From assembly GCA_902761365.1 (NCBI GenBank), contig CACWJZ010000002.1, positions 1 to 61,618 on the forward strand: 61,618 nucleotides of DNA, written 5' to 3'. Numbering within the stretch: the stretch's first letter is position 1; each line of letters begins with the position of its first letter. The notes beneath the pieces are model-generated. The model did not search any database. It saw only the letters and a program-made list of their open reading frames with translations, and was not told the origin of the DNA. Below, in pieces: positions 8,010-17,150 of this stretch. A program made the translations under genes and the position numbers. Origin of the DNA: an uncultured Eubacteriales bacterium. Its GTDB lineage: Bacteria; Bacillota; Clostridia; Christensenellales; CAG-138.

Positions 8010-8963
8010 ATGCTTGCTCTTTCACCCATCTCCGCCCTGCTAGGGCTCCTGCTGGGGTTTGCTTTGAGCGCGGCGCTGATCGCGCTGCTGCGGGACAAGC
8101 TGCCCCAGGATCATGGCCGGGCCTTTGCGGTGAACGGCCAGGTGTCCAAGGGCAAGGCCCGGGGTAGCGGCGTGGTGTTCATCCCCGTGTTTGCGGCGGT
8201 GACTTTGCTGGTGGCGCCCTTCTCCTGGGAGCGGTGCGCGTATCTGTTCTTGACCCTGGCCGCCATGCTGACGGGGTATCTGGACGATCGGTCTGACCTC
8301 CCCTGGGGCGAGCTCAAGAAGGGGCTGCTGGACCTTCTCATCTGCCTGCTGACCCTGGTCACCTTCATGAACACCCACGGGGGCTATGGATTCTCCCTTT
8401 TCGGCTGGCGGGTGGCGCTGCCCTGGTGGCTGTTCGCGCCCATCGCCCTGTTCCTGCTGTGGGCTTTCATCAACTGCTGCAACTGCGCCGACGGGGTGGA
8501 CGGCCATTTCGGCACCCTGTCCCTGATCGCCCTGGGCTCCCTGGGCTACGCCCTCTACGCCTTTATAGACGGGGCCGACTGGGCCCTCTGTGCCCTGGTC
8601 CTCATGGGCTGCGTTCTGGCGTATCTGCTGTTCAACGCATCCCCCAGCCTGGTCATGATGGGAGACGCCGGCAGTCGGGCCATCGGCCTGTTCATGGGAG
8701 TTTTGGTCCTGGAGACGGGAAACTTCCTGCTATGCTTGCCCTTCGCCATCGTCATTCTGCTTGACGGGGGACTGGGCCTTCTCAAGCTGGCCATCATGCG
8801 CGGCTTCCACAGCAAGACCTTCATGATGTGGCTGTTGACGCCCCTTCACGACGAGACCCGGAAGAAGCGGCACTGGTCCGACACTCAAACGGTGTTCCGC
8901 TTCGCCGTCGTCCAGCTCCTTTGCGCGCTCACGGGCCTGCTCATCATGGCTGCCCTGCACTAA
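8010..8963 (+). CDS. MraY-like phospho-sugar:polyprenyl-phosphate transferase, divergent
   Basis: A 317-residue, highly hydrophobic protein of the MraY/WecA (glycosyltransferase family 4) superfamily, which transfers a UDP-linked phospho-sugar to undecaprenyl phosphate at the inner membrane face. Family landmarks are GYLDDR near residue 90, NCxNCADGVDG near 154, MMGDAGS near 219 and LTPLHDE ending near 282 followed by RHWSDTQTVFRF. These align with the DDxxK, NxTDGLDG, GDxGSLALG and PxHHHxELKGW motifs of MraY, but several signature residues differ: TDG is ADG and HHH is H280-D281-E282. GGGAGG precedes the ATG. It could be the sole MraY of a divergent lineage or a paralogue for another glycan. 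Confidence 0.85.
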   Translation: MLALSPISALLGLLLGFALSAALIALLRDKLPQDHGRAFAVNGQVSKGKARGSGVVFIPVFAAVTLLVAPFSWERCAYLFLTLAAMLTGYLDDRSDLPWGELKKGLLDLLICLLTLVTFMNTHGGYGFSLFGWRVALPWWLFAPIALFLLWAFINCCNCADGVDGHFGTLSLIALGSLGYALYAFIDGADWALCALVLMGCVLAYLLFNASPSLVMMGDAGSRAIGLFMGVLVLETGNFLLCLPFAIVILLDGGLGLLKLAIMRGFHSKTFMMWLLTPLHDETRKKRHWSDTQTVFRFAVVQLLCALTGLLIMAALH

Positions 8964-8981
8964 AAGAAACGATCCGTATCG

Positions 8982-9009
8982 ACCCGCTTCGCCAGGAAGC
9001 GGGTTTTTT
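8982..9009 (+). terminator. Rho-independent terminator of the glgP operon
   Basis: Stem 8983-8990 with 8996-9003, five-base loop and a run of six T. Confidence 0.92.
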
Positions 9010-9033
9010 AACGCTTTGTTCACGTCTGAGCGG

Positions 9034-9062
9034 TTGATTGAGCTTTTGCCGGGAGGTAAACT
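9034..9062 (+). promoter_or_regulatory. Promoter of the mreC operon
   Basis: TTGATT (9034-9039), 17-bp spacer, TAAACT (9057-9062). Transcription from about 9069 favours the GTG at 9097 over the ATG at 9079 as the mreC start. Confidence 0.7.
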
Positions 9063-9096
9063 GTATTCGTAGAATTGTATGCAAGGAGCGTCCTTC

Positions 9097-9927
9097 GTGA
9101 AGAAGCTGTGGAAAAACAGACCTATCCTCATCGCCCTGCTGGCGGCAGCCCTCTTTTTGGTGCTGGCGGCGCTGACGGTGGGCCGTCGGACAGCCTCACG
9201 AGGGGAGGACATGTTCGCCTCCGCCGTTCTACCCGTGCAGGAAGCGGTCAGCGACATGACGGACCGGGTCACCGACTTCTTCACTCGGGTCTTTTTCCCC
9301 AGCAGTTTACAGCAGGAGAACGAATATTTGAAGAAGCTGGTCTCCGCCTATGAGCGACGACTGATCCTCTATGAGGCCATGGAGCAGGAGAACGCCCGCC
9401 TGTCGGAGCTGCTCGATTATGCCTCAACAAACAGCAATTTCTATTTTATGACTGCGCCAGTCTCCGCCAAGAACCTGAATCCCTATGTGGACACCCTCAC
9501 CGTCCGCGGCGGGTCCCGAAGCGGCATCACCGAGCAGATGGCGGCGGTAAACGCCCAAGGCATCGTGGGCCGGGTCATCGAGGTGGGCGCCACCTATGCG
9601 AAGATCCGCACCCTGCAGAACGACGACATGCGCATCTCCGTCATGGTGGAGCGCACCCGGGACGAGGGCATGCTGGGCGGCCTCATCCTCGAAAACGGGC
9701 AGCTGGTGGGGCTGAAGCTGTACTACCTGCCCAAGGACGCGGACCTGCAGGTGGGGGACACCATCGTCACTTCGGGCCTTGGCGGCATCTTCCCCAAGGG
9801 CCTCTATGTGGGGAAGGTCCTCTTCCTGGCCGACGAGGACAACGGGGCCTATGACGCCTGCGTGGTGAGCGACGTGGATTTCGAGCACCTGGAGGAGGTG
9901 CTCATTATCCTGGGAAAGGAGAGCTGA
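9097..9927 (+). CDS. mreC: Rod-shape-determining protein MreC
   Basis: MreC scaffolds the elongasome outside the membrane, linking MreB filaments to PBP2 and MreD. The 276-residue protein has one N-terminal membrane helix (about residues 9-26), a coiled coil (about 65-105, with QQENEYLKKL and EQENARLSELL) and the beta-rich MreC domain with a GVVGRV-like GIVGRV segment. I place the start at GTG 9097, eight bases after AAGGAG at 9083-9088; an ATG at 9079 would add six residues but has no properly spaced ribosome binding site. mreD follows after one base. No mreB is in the window. Confidence 0.93.
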   Translation: MKKLWKNRPILIALLAAALFLVLAALTVGRRTASRGEDMFASAVLPVQEAVSDMTDRVTDFFTRVFFPSSLQQENEYLKKLVSAYERRLILYEAMEQENARLSELLDYASTNSNFYFMTAPVSAKNLNPYVDTLTVRGGSRSGITEQMAAVNAQGIVGRVIEVGATYAKIRTLQNDDMRISVMVERTRDEGMLGGLILENGQLVGLKLYYLPKDADLQVGDTIVTSGLGGIFPKGLYVGKVLFLADEDNGAYDACVVSDVDFEHLEEVLIILGKES

Positions 9928-9928
9928 T

Positions 9929-10426
9929 ATGGCACTGAAACGACAGGCCGTCCTGTTCCTTTCCTTTGACACCGCCTTGCTTTTGGACACGGCAATCCTG
10001 CCCAAATGGAACCTGTTCCATATGGTCCCCTTCGTCATGCTGGCCCTGATGCTGGCGGCGGAGCAGGTGTTCTCCCTCCAGGCGGCCATCATCATCGGTA
10101 CGCTGGGGGGCCTGTTCGAGGACCTGCTCTGTGAGAACATGATCGGCCTCACGCCTGCCCTGTGCCTGCTGGCAGCGGTGGCCTACGATAAGCTCCCCAA
10201 GAACAGCGACACCAAGCCCGCCATCCTGGGCCTGTACTGTATGCTGCTGGCCTTCGCCCTGGAGATCGTTCGGGCGCTTGCATCCTGGGTCATCGGCATG
10301 CGGTTCGGCTTCGTGAACGCCGTACTGTACGGCGCGCTGCCTCGGGCATTGTTGACGGGCCTGTGGGCACTGATCGGCATGGCCCTCCTCAAACCCTTAT
10401 TGAAACGGCAGGTGGACAACCCATGA
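9929..10426 (+). CDS. mreD: Rod-shape-determining protein MreD
   Basis: A 165-residue integral membrane protein, typical MreD length, with about five hydrophobic helices. A small helix-rich membrane protein between mreC and a class B PBP2 is the standard mreCD-mrdA order, which supports the call more than any motif. Its stop overlaps the ATG of the PBP gene (ATGA). Confidence 0.88.
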   Translation: MALKRQAVLFLSFDTALLLDTAILPKWNLFHMVPFVMLALMLAAEQVFSLQAAIIIGTLGGLFEDLLCENMIGLTPALCLLAAVAYDKLPKNSDTKPAILGLYCMLLAFALEIVRALASWVIGMRFGFVNAVLYGALPRALLTGLWALIGMALLKPLLKRQVDNP

Positions 10427-13104
10427 TCCGACAGCCCGTTTGGAAACTGAATGCCCGGCTTTTGTTCCTGGCGCTGATGCTCCTTGCCATGGGCGCATAC
10501 CTGTGCTGGGGCCTCATCAAGCTGTCCGTGGAGGAGACGGAGAGCTATCAGGCGGCTGTCCGGGCCACCAGCATCGTCACCACCTATCAGTCCGGCACCC
10601 GGGGCACCATCACCGACCGTTACGGCAACGTGCTCGCCTATGACGAGACCACCTATAACGTGAAATTCTATCGGGACCCGGATAAGACCAGCCCCGTGGA
10701 GTCCGCCCGCTACACCAACTCCCTCATGGAGGCCATCCGCATCATCGAGGCGGGGGGCGGCACCATCGAGGAGCACTTCTATATCAAGCTCAACAACGAC
10801 GGCACCTACCGCTACGACTTCGGCGTGACCAGCGAGTCGGCCATCGCCTCCCGCAAGAAGAACTTTGTGGACGCTTGCCGCTTCTCCGACCCGGACATCA
10901 CCCCGGAGCGGGCCTACCTCATCCTGCGGGAGAGCTGGCAGATCCCGGACGACATGCCATACGACGAGGCCAAGAAGATCATGTCCATTCGGCAGGATGC
11001 TGTCCTTAACAGCTGGCATGCTTACGAGGGTGTGGTCATGGCCTACGACGTGAACCTGTCCGTGGTGACGGAGCTCGATATGCTCCAGAGCGAGCTCATA
11101 GGGGTCCAGACGGAGATGTCCGGCCGCCGCATCTATCCCTATAAGGACACGGCCTGCCATCTGATCGGCTACATGTCCAAGCAGGTCACCACCGACATGA
11201 CCAACCTGGGTATGCGCTACGACAGCTATGCCCCCTTCGTGGAGGGAGAGCCCACCAACAACCTGCTGCAATTGGGGTACGCCTACTCGGACCTCATCGG
11301 CGTAGCAGGCCTCGAGAAGAGTTGTGAAGCGTACCTTACCAGCCACCTTATCTCTCGGCAGGGCACCACTACCATTGAAAAGACCAGGACCGGCTCCATT
11401 GTGAACGTGTTGGGTAAAACCGTGCCCCAGGGGGGATTCACGGTCCAGACTTCCCTGGACATCGAGCTCCAGCAGGTGGTGGAGCAGGCACTTCTCCACA
11501 ACATTCAGGAGACCAAGGCGGATCAGGAGCAGAAGCTGCACAAGGAGTACAAGCGGTATTCCAAATTAAGGGACGATTTAGATTCCATCGCTATGGCTCA
11601 GTCAGGGGCCGCGATGGTCATGAACGCTCAGACGGGGGAGGTGCTGTCCATGGCCTCCTATCCAACCTATGACCCCAACATCTTAACGGATGGGGTGGAC
11701 GCTCAGGAGATGCAGCTCCTCTTTGGGGAGGACTCCAACCAGCCCACATTGAATCGGGCCATCGCCATTCGCACAGCGCCCGGTTCCGTCATCAAGATGG
11801 CCACAGGCTTCGCGGGGCTTATGGAGGGGAAAATCACCACCACGTCCACCATCTCCGACCGGTCGCCCTACTACTACTTTGTGGACGATCCCACCACCAA
11901 GGTCGAAGCCAACGCGCCCTCCTGTTGGACCAAGACCCCGGGGAAGCACGCCAACCTGACCCTCAGCAAAGCCCTGGCCGTGAGCTGCAACTACTTCTTC
12001 TTCACGGTGGCTGACCGGGTGGGCATCAAAAAGTTAGCCTATTGGGCCGGCCAACTGGGCCTCGAGGGAACCACGGGAGTGGAGCTGCCTGGCGAACTGG
12101 CGGTTCAGATAGGCGGTCAGGCGGCCCGCTACGACAACACCAAGAATTTGTCTCAGCAGTCCTCGTCCATTCCTCGGCTCATATACAACGAGATATTCGC
12201 CCTGCTCAAACGGATCGTCAAGCAGGTGGGCCGCAACGTCAGCGACGAAACACTGTCCACATGCGCTACACGACTGCTGAAGCTCCAGGACGGAGAACAG
12301 CGAGAGCGTGGCGAGGACATCCGCCGCATCCTCAACGAGGAGCTGAACATCCCCATGGGCATCAGCCTGCTGCACACGGACTGGGTCGTCACCATCTCCA
12401 CTTGGCTGGAGGAGCTGCGCTGGAAGCCCACCTACACTATCCAAAGCGGCATCGGCCAGGGCGTCTCCCTGCTGACGCCCATCTCCGTAGCTCGGTATGC
12501 AGCCACGGTAGCGACACGGGGCGACGTGCACAAGGTCTCTTTGGTGAACGCCATCTACTATCCTGACGGCACGCTGTACGAGCAATGTCACCCGGAGGTC
12601 GTGCGTCACGTGGAAGCACCTGAAGAGTATTGGGACGCGATCCTCACGGGCATGGCCGGTGTGGTGTCCCCGGAGGACGGCGGCACGGCGTCCAGCGTGT
12701 TCTCCCGGTCCTTCTCTGATTCCTACCTTAAGCAAATCATCGGTAAAACCGGTACGGCTCAGACCTCCGCTACCAGGAATGTGGACATCGAAAACACCAG
12801 CTGGTTCGTGGCTGTCACGCCTCGGGAGAAGCCCCAGATCGTGGTGGTGGTCATGATCCCCAACGGCCTCTCCGGCAGCGCCAGCCACGTGGCTGTGGAG
12901 GACATCGTGTCCTGGTGGTACGAGCATCGGGCGACCGCCGAGCAGCTTGCTAATCAGCCGGAGCCAGAGGTGGACCCAGACTTAGAAGCTTTGCTGCAGC
13001 CGGACGAAGATGTGCCAGAGGACCAAGTGCCTCAGCCTGAGGATCGGGCAATCTCTCCGGATACGGAACCTGCCGACGATGGTGAAGGAACGTCGAACCA
13101 GTAG
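10423..13104 (+). CDS. mrdA: Penicillin-binding protein 2 (elongation transpeptidase)
   Basis: A class B PBP, 893 residues, that cross-links lateral-wall peptidoglycan. It has a membrane anchor (about 11-29), a dimerisation/pedestal domain and a transpeptidase domain with Ser455-x-x-Lys458 in APGSVIK, Ser521-Cys-Asn523, and Lys775-Thr-Gly777. The SxN-to-KTG interval is 254 residues, about 90 longer than in E. coli PBP2; the extra is mainly a polar, helix-prone insert around residues 570-645. The last 50 residues are acidic and Pro-rich. I start at ATG 10423, overlapping mreD, rather than at an earlier in-frame ATG at 10363 inside mreD. Confidence 0.95.
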   Translation: MIRQPVWKLNARLLFLALMLLAMGAYLCWGLIKLSVEETESYQAAVRATSIVTTYQSGTRGTITDRYGNVLAYDETTYNVKFYRDPDKTSPVESARYTNSLMEAIRIIEAGGGTIEEHFYIKLNNDGTYRYDFGVTSESAIASRKKNFVDACRFSDPDITPERAYLILRESWQIPDDMPYDEAKKIMSIRQDAVLNSWHAYEGVVMAYDVNLSVVTELDMLQSELIGVQTEMSGRRIYPYKDTACHLIGYMSKQVTTDMTNLGMRYDSYAPFVEGEPTNNLLQLGYAYSDLIGVAGLEKSCEAYLTSHLISRQGTTTIEKTRTGSIVNVLGKTVPQGGFTVQTSLDIELQQVVEQALLHNIQETKADQEQKLHKEYKRYSKLRDDLDSIAMAQSGAAMVMNAQTGEVLSMASYPTYDPNILTDGVDAQEMQLLFGEDSNQPTLNRAIAIRTAPGSVIKMATGFAGLMEGKITTTSTISDRSPYYYFVDDPTTKVEANAPSCWTKTPGKHANLTLSKALAVSCNYFFFTVADRVGIKKLAYWAGQLGLEGTTGVELPGELAVQIGGQAARYDNTKNLSQQSSSIPRLIYNEIFALLKRIVKQVGRNVSDETLSTCATRLLKLQDGEQRERGEDIRRILNEELNIPMGISLLHTDWVVTISTWLEELRWKPTYTIQSGIGQGVSLLTPISVARYAATVATRGDVHKVSLVNAIYYPDGTLYEQCHPEVVRHVEAPEEYWDAILTGMAGVVSPEDGGTASSVFSRSFSDSYLKQIIGKTGTAQTSATRNVDIENTSWFVAVTPREKPQIVVVVMIPNGLSGSASHVAVEDIVSWWYEHRATAEQLANQPEPEVDPDLEALLQPDEDVPEDQVPQPEDRAISPDTEPADDGEGTSNQ

Positions 13105-13177
13105 GCAAATGTGACAAAAAAGAACATTTTTCCATTCAGTCCTTGCGCAGATGCGACAAAGAAGGTAAAGTAATCAT

Positions 13178-14656
13178 ATGGATATTTGGAAAGCTATGCT
13201 GAATCAAATACTGCTCCTTTTCGACACAGTTGGAAAATGGATCAAGAATCTTTTCTCCAAGAAACGGCGAGGCGTTTTAGTGCTTTCTTCCGCACTTATG
13301 ATGCTGGTCGTTTTGCTGCTGATCCTCTGTGTCTCTCTTATACAGAGCTCCAGCGATGCGGTCGCGGAGGAAGCGGTGGAATCCGCTGCTCGGACCAGAG
13401 TGCGCGCCGTCTTGAAGGGAGAACTCATCGGGCAGCAGGGGATCGAGACGAACGTACAGCTATCTTCCAAAGTCTATCCCGTATATGATCCCAACGTCGC
13501 GATTGCCACTTGGCCGCCGGAGGAGGAGCTGGCGAGCGATCCGGAGGGGCAGCCTTCGGACGAGTCGGAAGCTGCACTCGACGCGCCTGCCGATGGGGAA
13601 AAAGCGTCTGGGCCTTCCGCATCGGACACGCCCGAGAGCACCCCGGAGCCGGGCAGCCAATATGCCACATTGCGGAAAAAGGACAAGAGCGCGGCGGTCA
13701 CCGATCTCCAGAACCGGCTCATGGAGCTGGGGTATCTGGACATCGACGAGCCCACCGACTATTTCGGCTCCAGCACGGAGACGGCCGTCATCCTCTTCCA
13801 GCGGCAGCATGAGCTCAAGCAGGACGGCATCGCGGGCAACGAGACCCTGACCCTGCTCTATGGGGATTCCGCCCAGCACTATTGCCTGAAGGAGGGCGCT
13901 GAGGGCGAGGACGTGAAGGCCCTGCAGGAGCAGCTGGTGGACCTGGGGTACATGGACGAAAAGGAAGTGGACCGGGTCTACGGCCCCGTTACCCTGGCCG
14001 CCGTGGAAGCCTTCCAGAAGCGCAACGGTCTCCATGTGGACGGCCTTGCCGGGGAGAAGACCCTGGAAGTGCTGTACTCCGAAGACGCCAAGATGTCCCG
14101 GGAGATGCAGAAGCAGCAGGAGGCAGAGGAAGACGAAAAGAAGAGGACGGAGAAGGAAACGCCAAAGCCAACGTCCACCAAGAAGGCGCCTTCCAAGACC
14201 TCCTCTTCCAAGAAAAAGACGCCCACGCCCAAACCCACCAAGAAGGCCACGCCTACGCCCAAGAAGGATCAGCGGATCGAAAAGTTCATCGCCGCGGCCA
14301 AAAGCAAGGTGGGCTGCGAATACGTGCTCGGTGCCAAGGGGCCCAACAAGTTCGACTGCTCCGGTTTGATCTACTGGTGCCTCAAGCAGGCTGGGGTAAG
14401 CGGGACCCGGCTGAACGCCCTCGGCTATTCCCATAAGAGCGGCTGGAAGCTGATCGAAAACATGAACAGCCTCAAGAAAGGGGACATCCTCTTCTTCCGC
14501 TCCGACAAGGACAAGTCCGTGAACCACACCGGCATCTACCTGGGCGGCGGTACCATGATCGACGCCTCCTCCGGCCACGGTCGGGTGGTGAAGCGGGCTA
14601 TCTCCCCCTATTTCAAGCGCAACTTCGTCTGTGCCCGTCGGCCCTGGCGGGATTGA
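13178..14656 (+). CDS. Peptidoglycan hydrolase: two PG-binding domains plus NlpC/P60
   Basis: A 492-residue membrane-anchored enzyme expected to cut stem peptides outside the cell. Order: a cytoplasmic N-terminus with basic patch, a helix at about 35-57, a linker, two peptidoglycan_binding_1 repeats (about 160-225 and 235-300, each with LxxLGY and an AVxxFQ core), a Lys/Pro/Thr linker, and NlpC/P60 (about 370-490) with catalytic Cys394 in FDCSGL and His450 in NHTGI. The third catalytic position, usually His/Asn/Gln, appears to be Asp462. A paralogue with the same architecture lies at 46226-47530. A possible promoter (TTGCGC 13143, TAAAGT 13166) would put the transcript start at the ATG. Confidence 0.92.
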   Translation: MDIWKAMLNQILLLFDTVGKWIKNLFSKKRRGVLVLSSALMMLVVLLLILCVSLIQSSSDAVAEEAVESAARTRVRAVLKGELIGQQGIETNVQLSSKVYPVYDPNVAIATWPPEEELASDPEGQPSDESEAALDAPADGEKASGPSASDTPESTPEPGSQYATLRKKDKSAAVTDLQNRLMELGYLDIDEPTDYFGSSTETAVILFQRQHELKQDGIAGNETLTLLYGDSAQHYCLKEGAEGEDVKALQEQLVDLGYMDEKEVDRVYGPVTLAAVEAFQKRNGLHVDGLAGEKTLEVLYSEDAKMSREMQKQQEAEEDEKKRTEKETPKPTSTKKAPSKTSSSKKKTPTPKPTKKATPTPKKDQRIEKFIAAAKSKVGCEYVLGAKGPNKFDCSGLIYWCLKQAGVSGTRLNALGYSHKSGWKLIENMNSLKKGDILFFRSDKDKSVNHTGIYLGGGTMIDASSGHGRVVKRAISPYFKRNFVCARRPWRD

Positions 14657-14673
14657 GACCCATTCTGTTCGGC

Positions 14674-14698
14674 AAAGGCTCCGTGAAGGGGCCTTTTT
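14674..14698 (+). terminator. Rho-independent terminator after the NlpC/P60 gene
   Basis: Stem 14676-14682 with 14688-14694 (flanking A-T pairs extend it), five-base loop, then a T run. Confidence 0.8.
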
Positions 14699-14711
14699 CC
14701 GTAGGGGATCA

Positions 14712-14765
14712 TTCACGGTCCGTTCATACGTTGGTTGCAGAAATGACGAATCCTCATGATATGCT
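14712..14765 (+). promoter_or_regulatory. Promoter of the lipoprotein cassette, copy 3
   Basis: GTTCATA at 14722, GTTGC at 14734, CGAAT at 14747 and GATA at 14758 fall in exact register with copies 1 and 2. TTCAC at 14712 and TTCAT at 14723 are 11 bp apart. The likely -10 is TATGCT (14760-14765). GGAGGT at 14781 serves the GTG start at 14794. Confidence 0.55.
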
Positions 14766-14793
14766 AAGCCCATCCTGCCAGGAGGTATGCTCC

Positions 14794-16077
14794 GTGTCCG
14801 TAAAACGATATTTCTTTCTCCCGCTGATCCTGCTGCTTTCCTTGCTCACGTGCTGCGCCCCCAAAACCGAAACCGAGGGTTCGGACCTGGGGCCTGACGG
14901 CGCCGTCCTTGATCCTTCCGCTTATAGGAACACCGTCTGGCTGGGCCCGTCGGAAGCAAGGAACGAACGGCTGCTGATCGACGAAGAAGGATCGGCACGC
15001 ATCATGCTGGCCAGCGAAATGTATTATCTTCGCCCGGCGGGGGATAGCTTCATCCTGGAATCCCATCTCTATCGGACGCTGTTCGACGAAGAACCTGCCC
15101 TGGTGATGCCGGTGGGAAAGGCGAATATCTTTTCGGACGGAAGCGTCTGCCGGTTCGAGCTGCTTTCTGACGACATGGGGACCTTTTACAAGGAGCAGGA
15201 AACCATACTTTTTTACCGGAGTAAAAGCGATCCCAAGGAGGATCGATGGTACTTCATCGATTACGGCAACGCCATGATGATCCCCCATGCCCAGCCCAAT
15301 ACCCGATGGAGCGATTGGTATCCCTTGAATCAGACCGTTATCATCGACCTTGCAGCCGACGCCCACGGCGCCGTTTCCGGCACGTGCACTGTCGATGGGA
15401 AAACCATGGACTGCGAACTGCTGATCGGCCACCGCGGCTGGGACAATTGTTGCGCTCTGGTCAAACAGGGCGCTCGGTCCGCGGAGGACGTGCTGCTCTT
15501 CGGCTGGATGGATAAATCGTATAATCGCCGGTTTGCCCGCAGCTTCGAACTTACCGGAACCTATGATCCCTATGGCGTCTGCGGCGAGAAGGGCCGCTGC
15601 ACACTGTCAAAACAGATCACCTTCGACCTTGCGGAGCGGAACTGGCTGGGCATGAACCTGTATGAGCTGATGTTCAAGCTGGAGCGGGAAGGGTGGCAGG
15701 CGGAGCCTGTGGCTCTGTTCGACCAGGAGAGCAGCTTCTATTGTCTGCGCAAGGGGGAACAGACACTGCTTCTGGCTTGGGATAGTGAGTTTGGAGATCG
15801 GTTTACCGATCTGTACGTGAGCGAATACGCTCTGTACGAGGGGCGAACCTTGCGGTCCTGGTCCACCCTGAAGCCCATAGACCACCGGATGGCGGATGAT
15901 TTCGTGCCTGCGGACGGCAGCAAATTCTCCGACGCTTTCGAAAGCTCCGGGTATCATAACATCGTGTACCGTTTCTTCTTTCTGGATGACTGTCGAGTGG
16001 CGGCCTGCAAGTATCTTCCCCATGGCGAATGGGCGGAAAGCGATTTCATCATCCTCGACCTGTACGAAGGCAAATGA
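14794..16077 (+). CDS. Lipoprotein of unknown function
   Basis: A 427-residue lipoprotein with N-terminus MSVKRYFF, a hydrophobic core and lipobox ending LLTC. It starts at GTG 14794, seven bases after GGAGGT; longer in-frame starts upstream would run through the promoter and terminator. The body is rich in Trp, Tyr and acidic residues, with no motif I recognise, and it lacks the NAVDGSI ending of the lipoproteins at 716 and 2276. What connects it with them is the shared promoter cassette. It is convergent with psuG. Confidence 0.8.
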   Translation: MSVKRYFFLPLILLLSLLTCCAPKTETEGSDLGPDGAVLDPSAYRNTVWLGPSEARNERLLIDEEGSARIMLASEMYYLRPAGDSFILESHLYRTLFDEEPALVMPVGKANIFSDGSVCRFELLSDDMGTFYKEQETILFYRSKSDPKEDRWYFIDYGNAMMIPHAQPNTRWSDWYPLNQTVIIDLAADAHGAVSGTCTVDGKTMDCELLIGHRGWDNCCALVKQGARSAEDVLLFGWMDKSYNRRFARSFELTGTYDPYGVCGEKGRCTLSKQITFDLAERNWLGMNLYELMFKLEREGWQAEPVALFDQESSFYCLRKGEQTLLLAWDSEFGDRFTDLYVSEYALYEGRTLRSWSTLKPIDHRMADDFVPADGSKFSDAFESSGYHNIVYRFFFLDDCRVAACKYLPHGEWAESDFIILDLYEGK

Positions 16078-16084
16078 ACAGAAC

Positions 16085-16118
16085 ACAAAAGCGCCAGCCA
16101 TCCGGTTGGCGCTTTTGT
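16085..16118. terminator. Bidirectional terminator between lipoprotein gene and psuG
   Basis: Perfect 12-bp stem, 16085-16096 with 16107-16118, flanked by A-rich and T-rich arms so it can work in both directions between convergent genes. Confidence 0.88.
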
Positions 16119-16129
16119 ATGGATAGGGT

Positions 16130-17041
<912 letters not shown>

Positions 17042-17089
17042 ATGTGCTCCTTTTGGCCAATAGCCATATTTTTTCATTTTCTGCTTTCT

Positions 17090-17119
17090 ATTATAGCATT
17101 TGTGTGCTACAATGCACAA
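17090..17119 (-). promoter_or_regulatory. psuG promoter
   Basis: On the minus strand TATAAT (17095-17090) with extended -10 TGC; TTGTGC (17119-17114) is the best -35 at 18 bp. It overlaps the divergent malQ promoter. Confidence 0.7.
17105..17113 (+). promoter_or_regulatory. malQ extended -10 promoter
   Basis: TGCTACAAT with a perfect TGn extension; no good -35 is visible. Start near 17120 gives a 31-nt leader. Confidence 0.6.
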
Positions 17120-17150
17120 GAAGATTTCTATTGAAACGAAGGGAAAGAGC

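Noticed and set aside
9018-9024. GTTCACG before mreC as a fourth copy of the lipoprotein cassette
   Set aside because: GTTGA follows at the wrong distance (15 instead of 12) and CGAAT and GATA are absent; the region fits an ordinary sigma-A promoter.
13990-14280. Possible repeat array in the NlpC/P60 gene linker
   Set aside because: Only low-complexity Lys/Pro/Thr codons of a flexible linker, not a DNA repeat or CRISPR.
14653-14793. N-terminal extension of the lipoprotein at 14794
   Set aside because: The extension reads through a terminator and a promoter and would bury the signal peptide.
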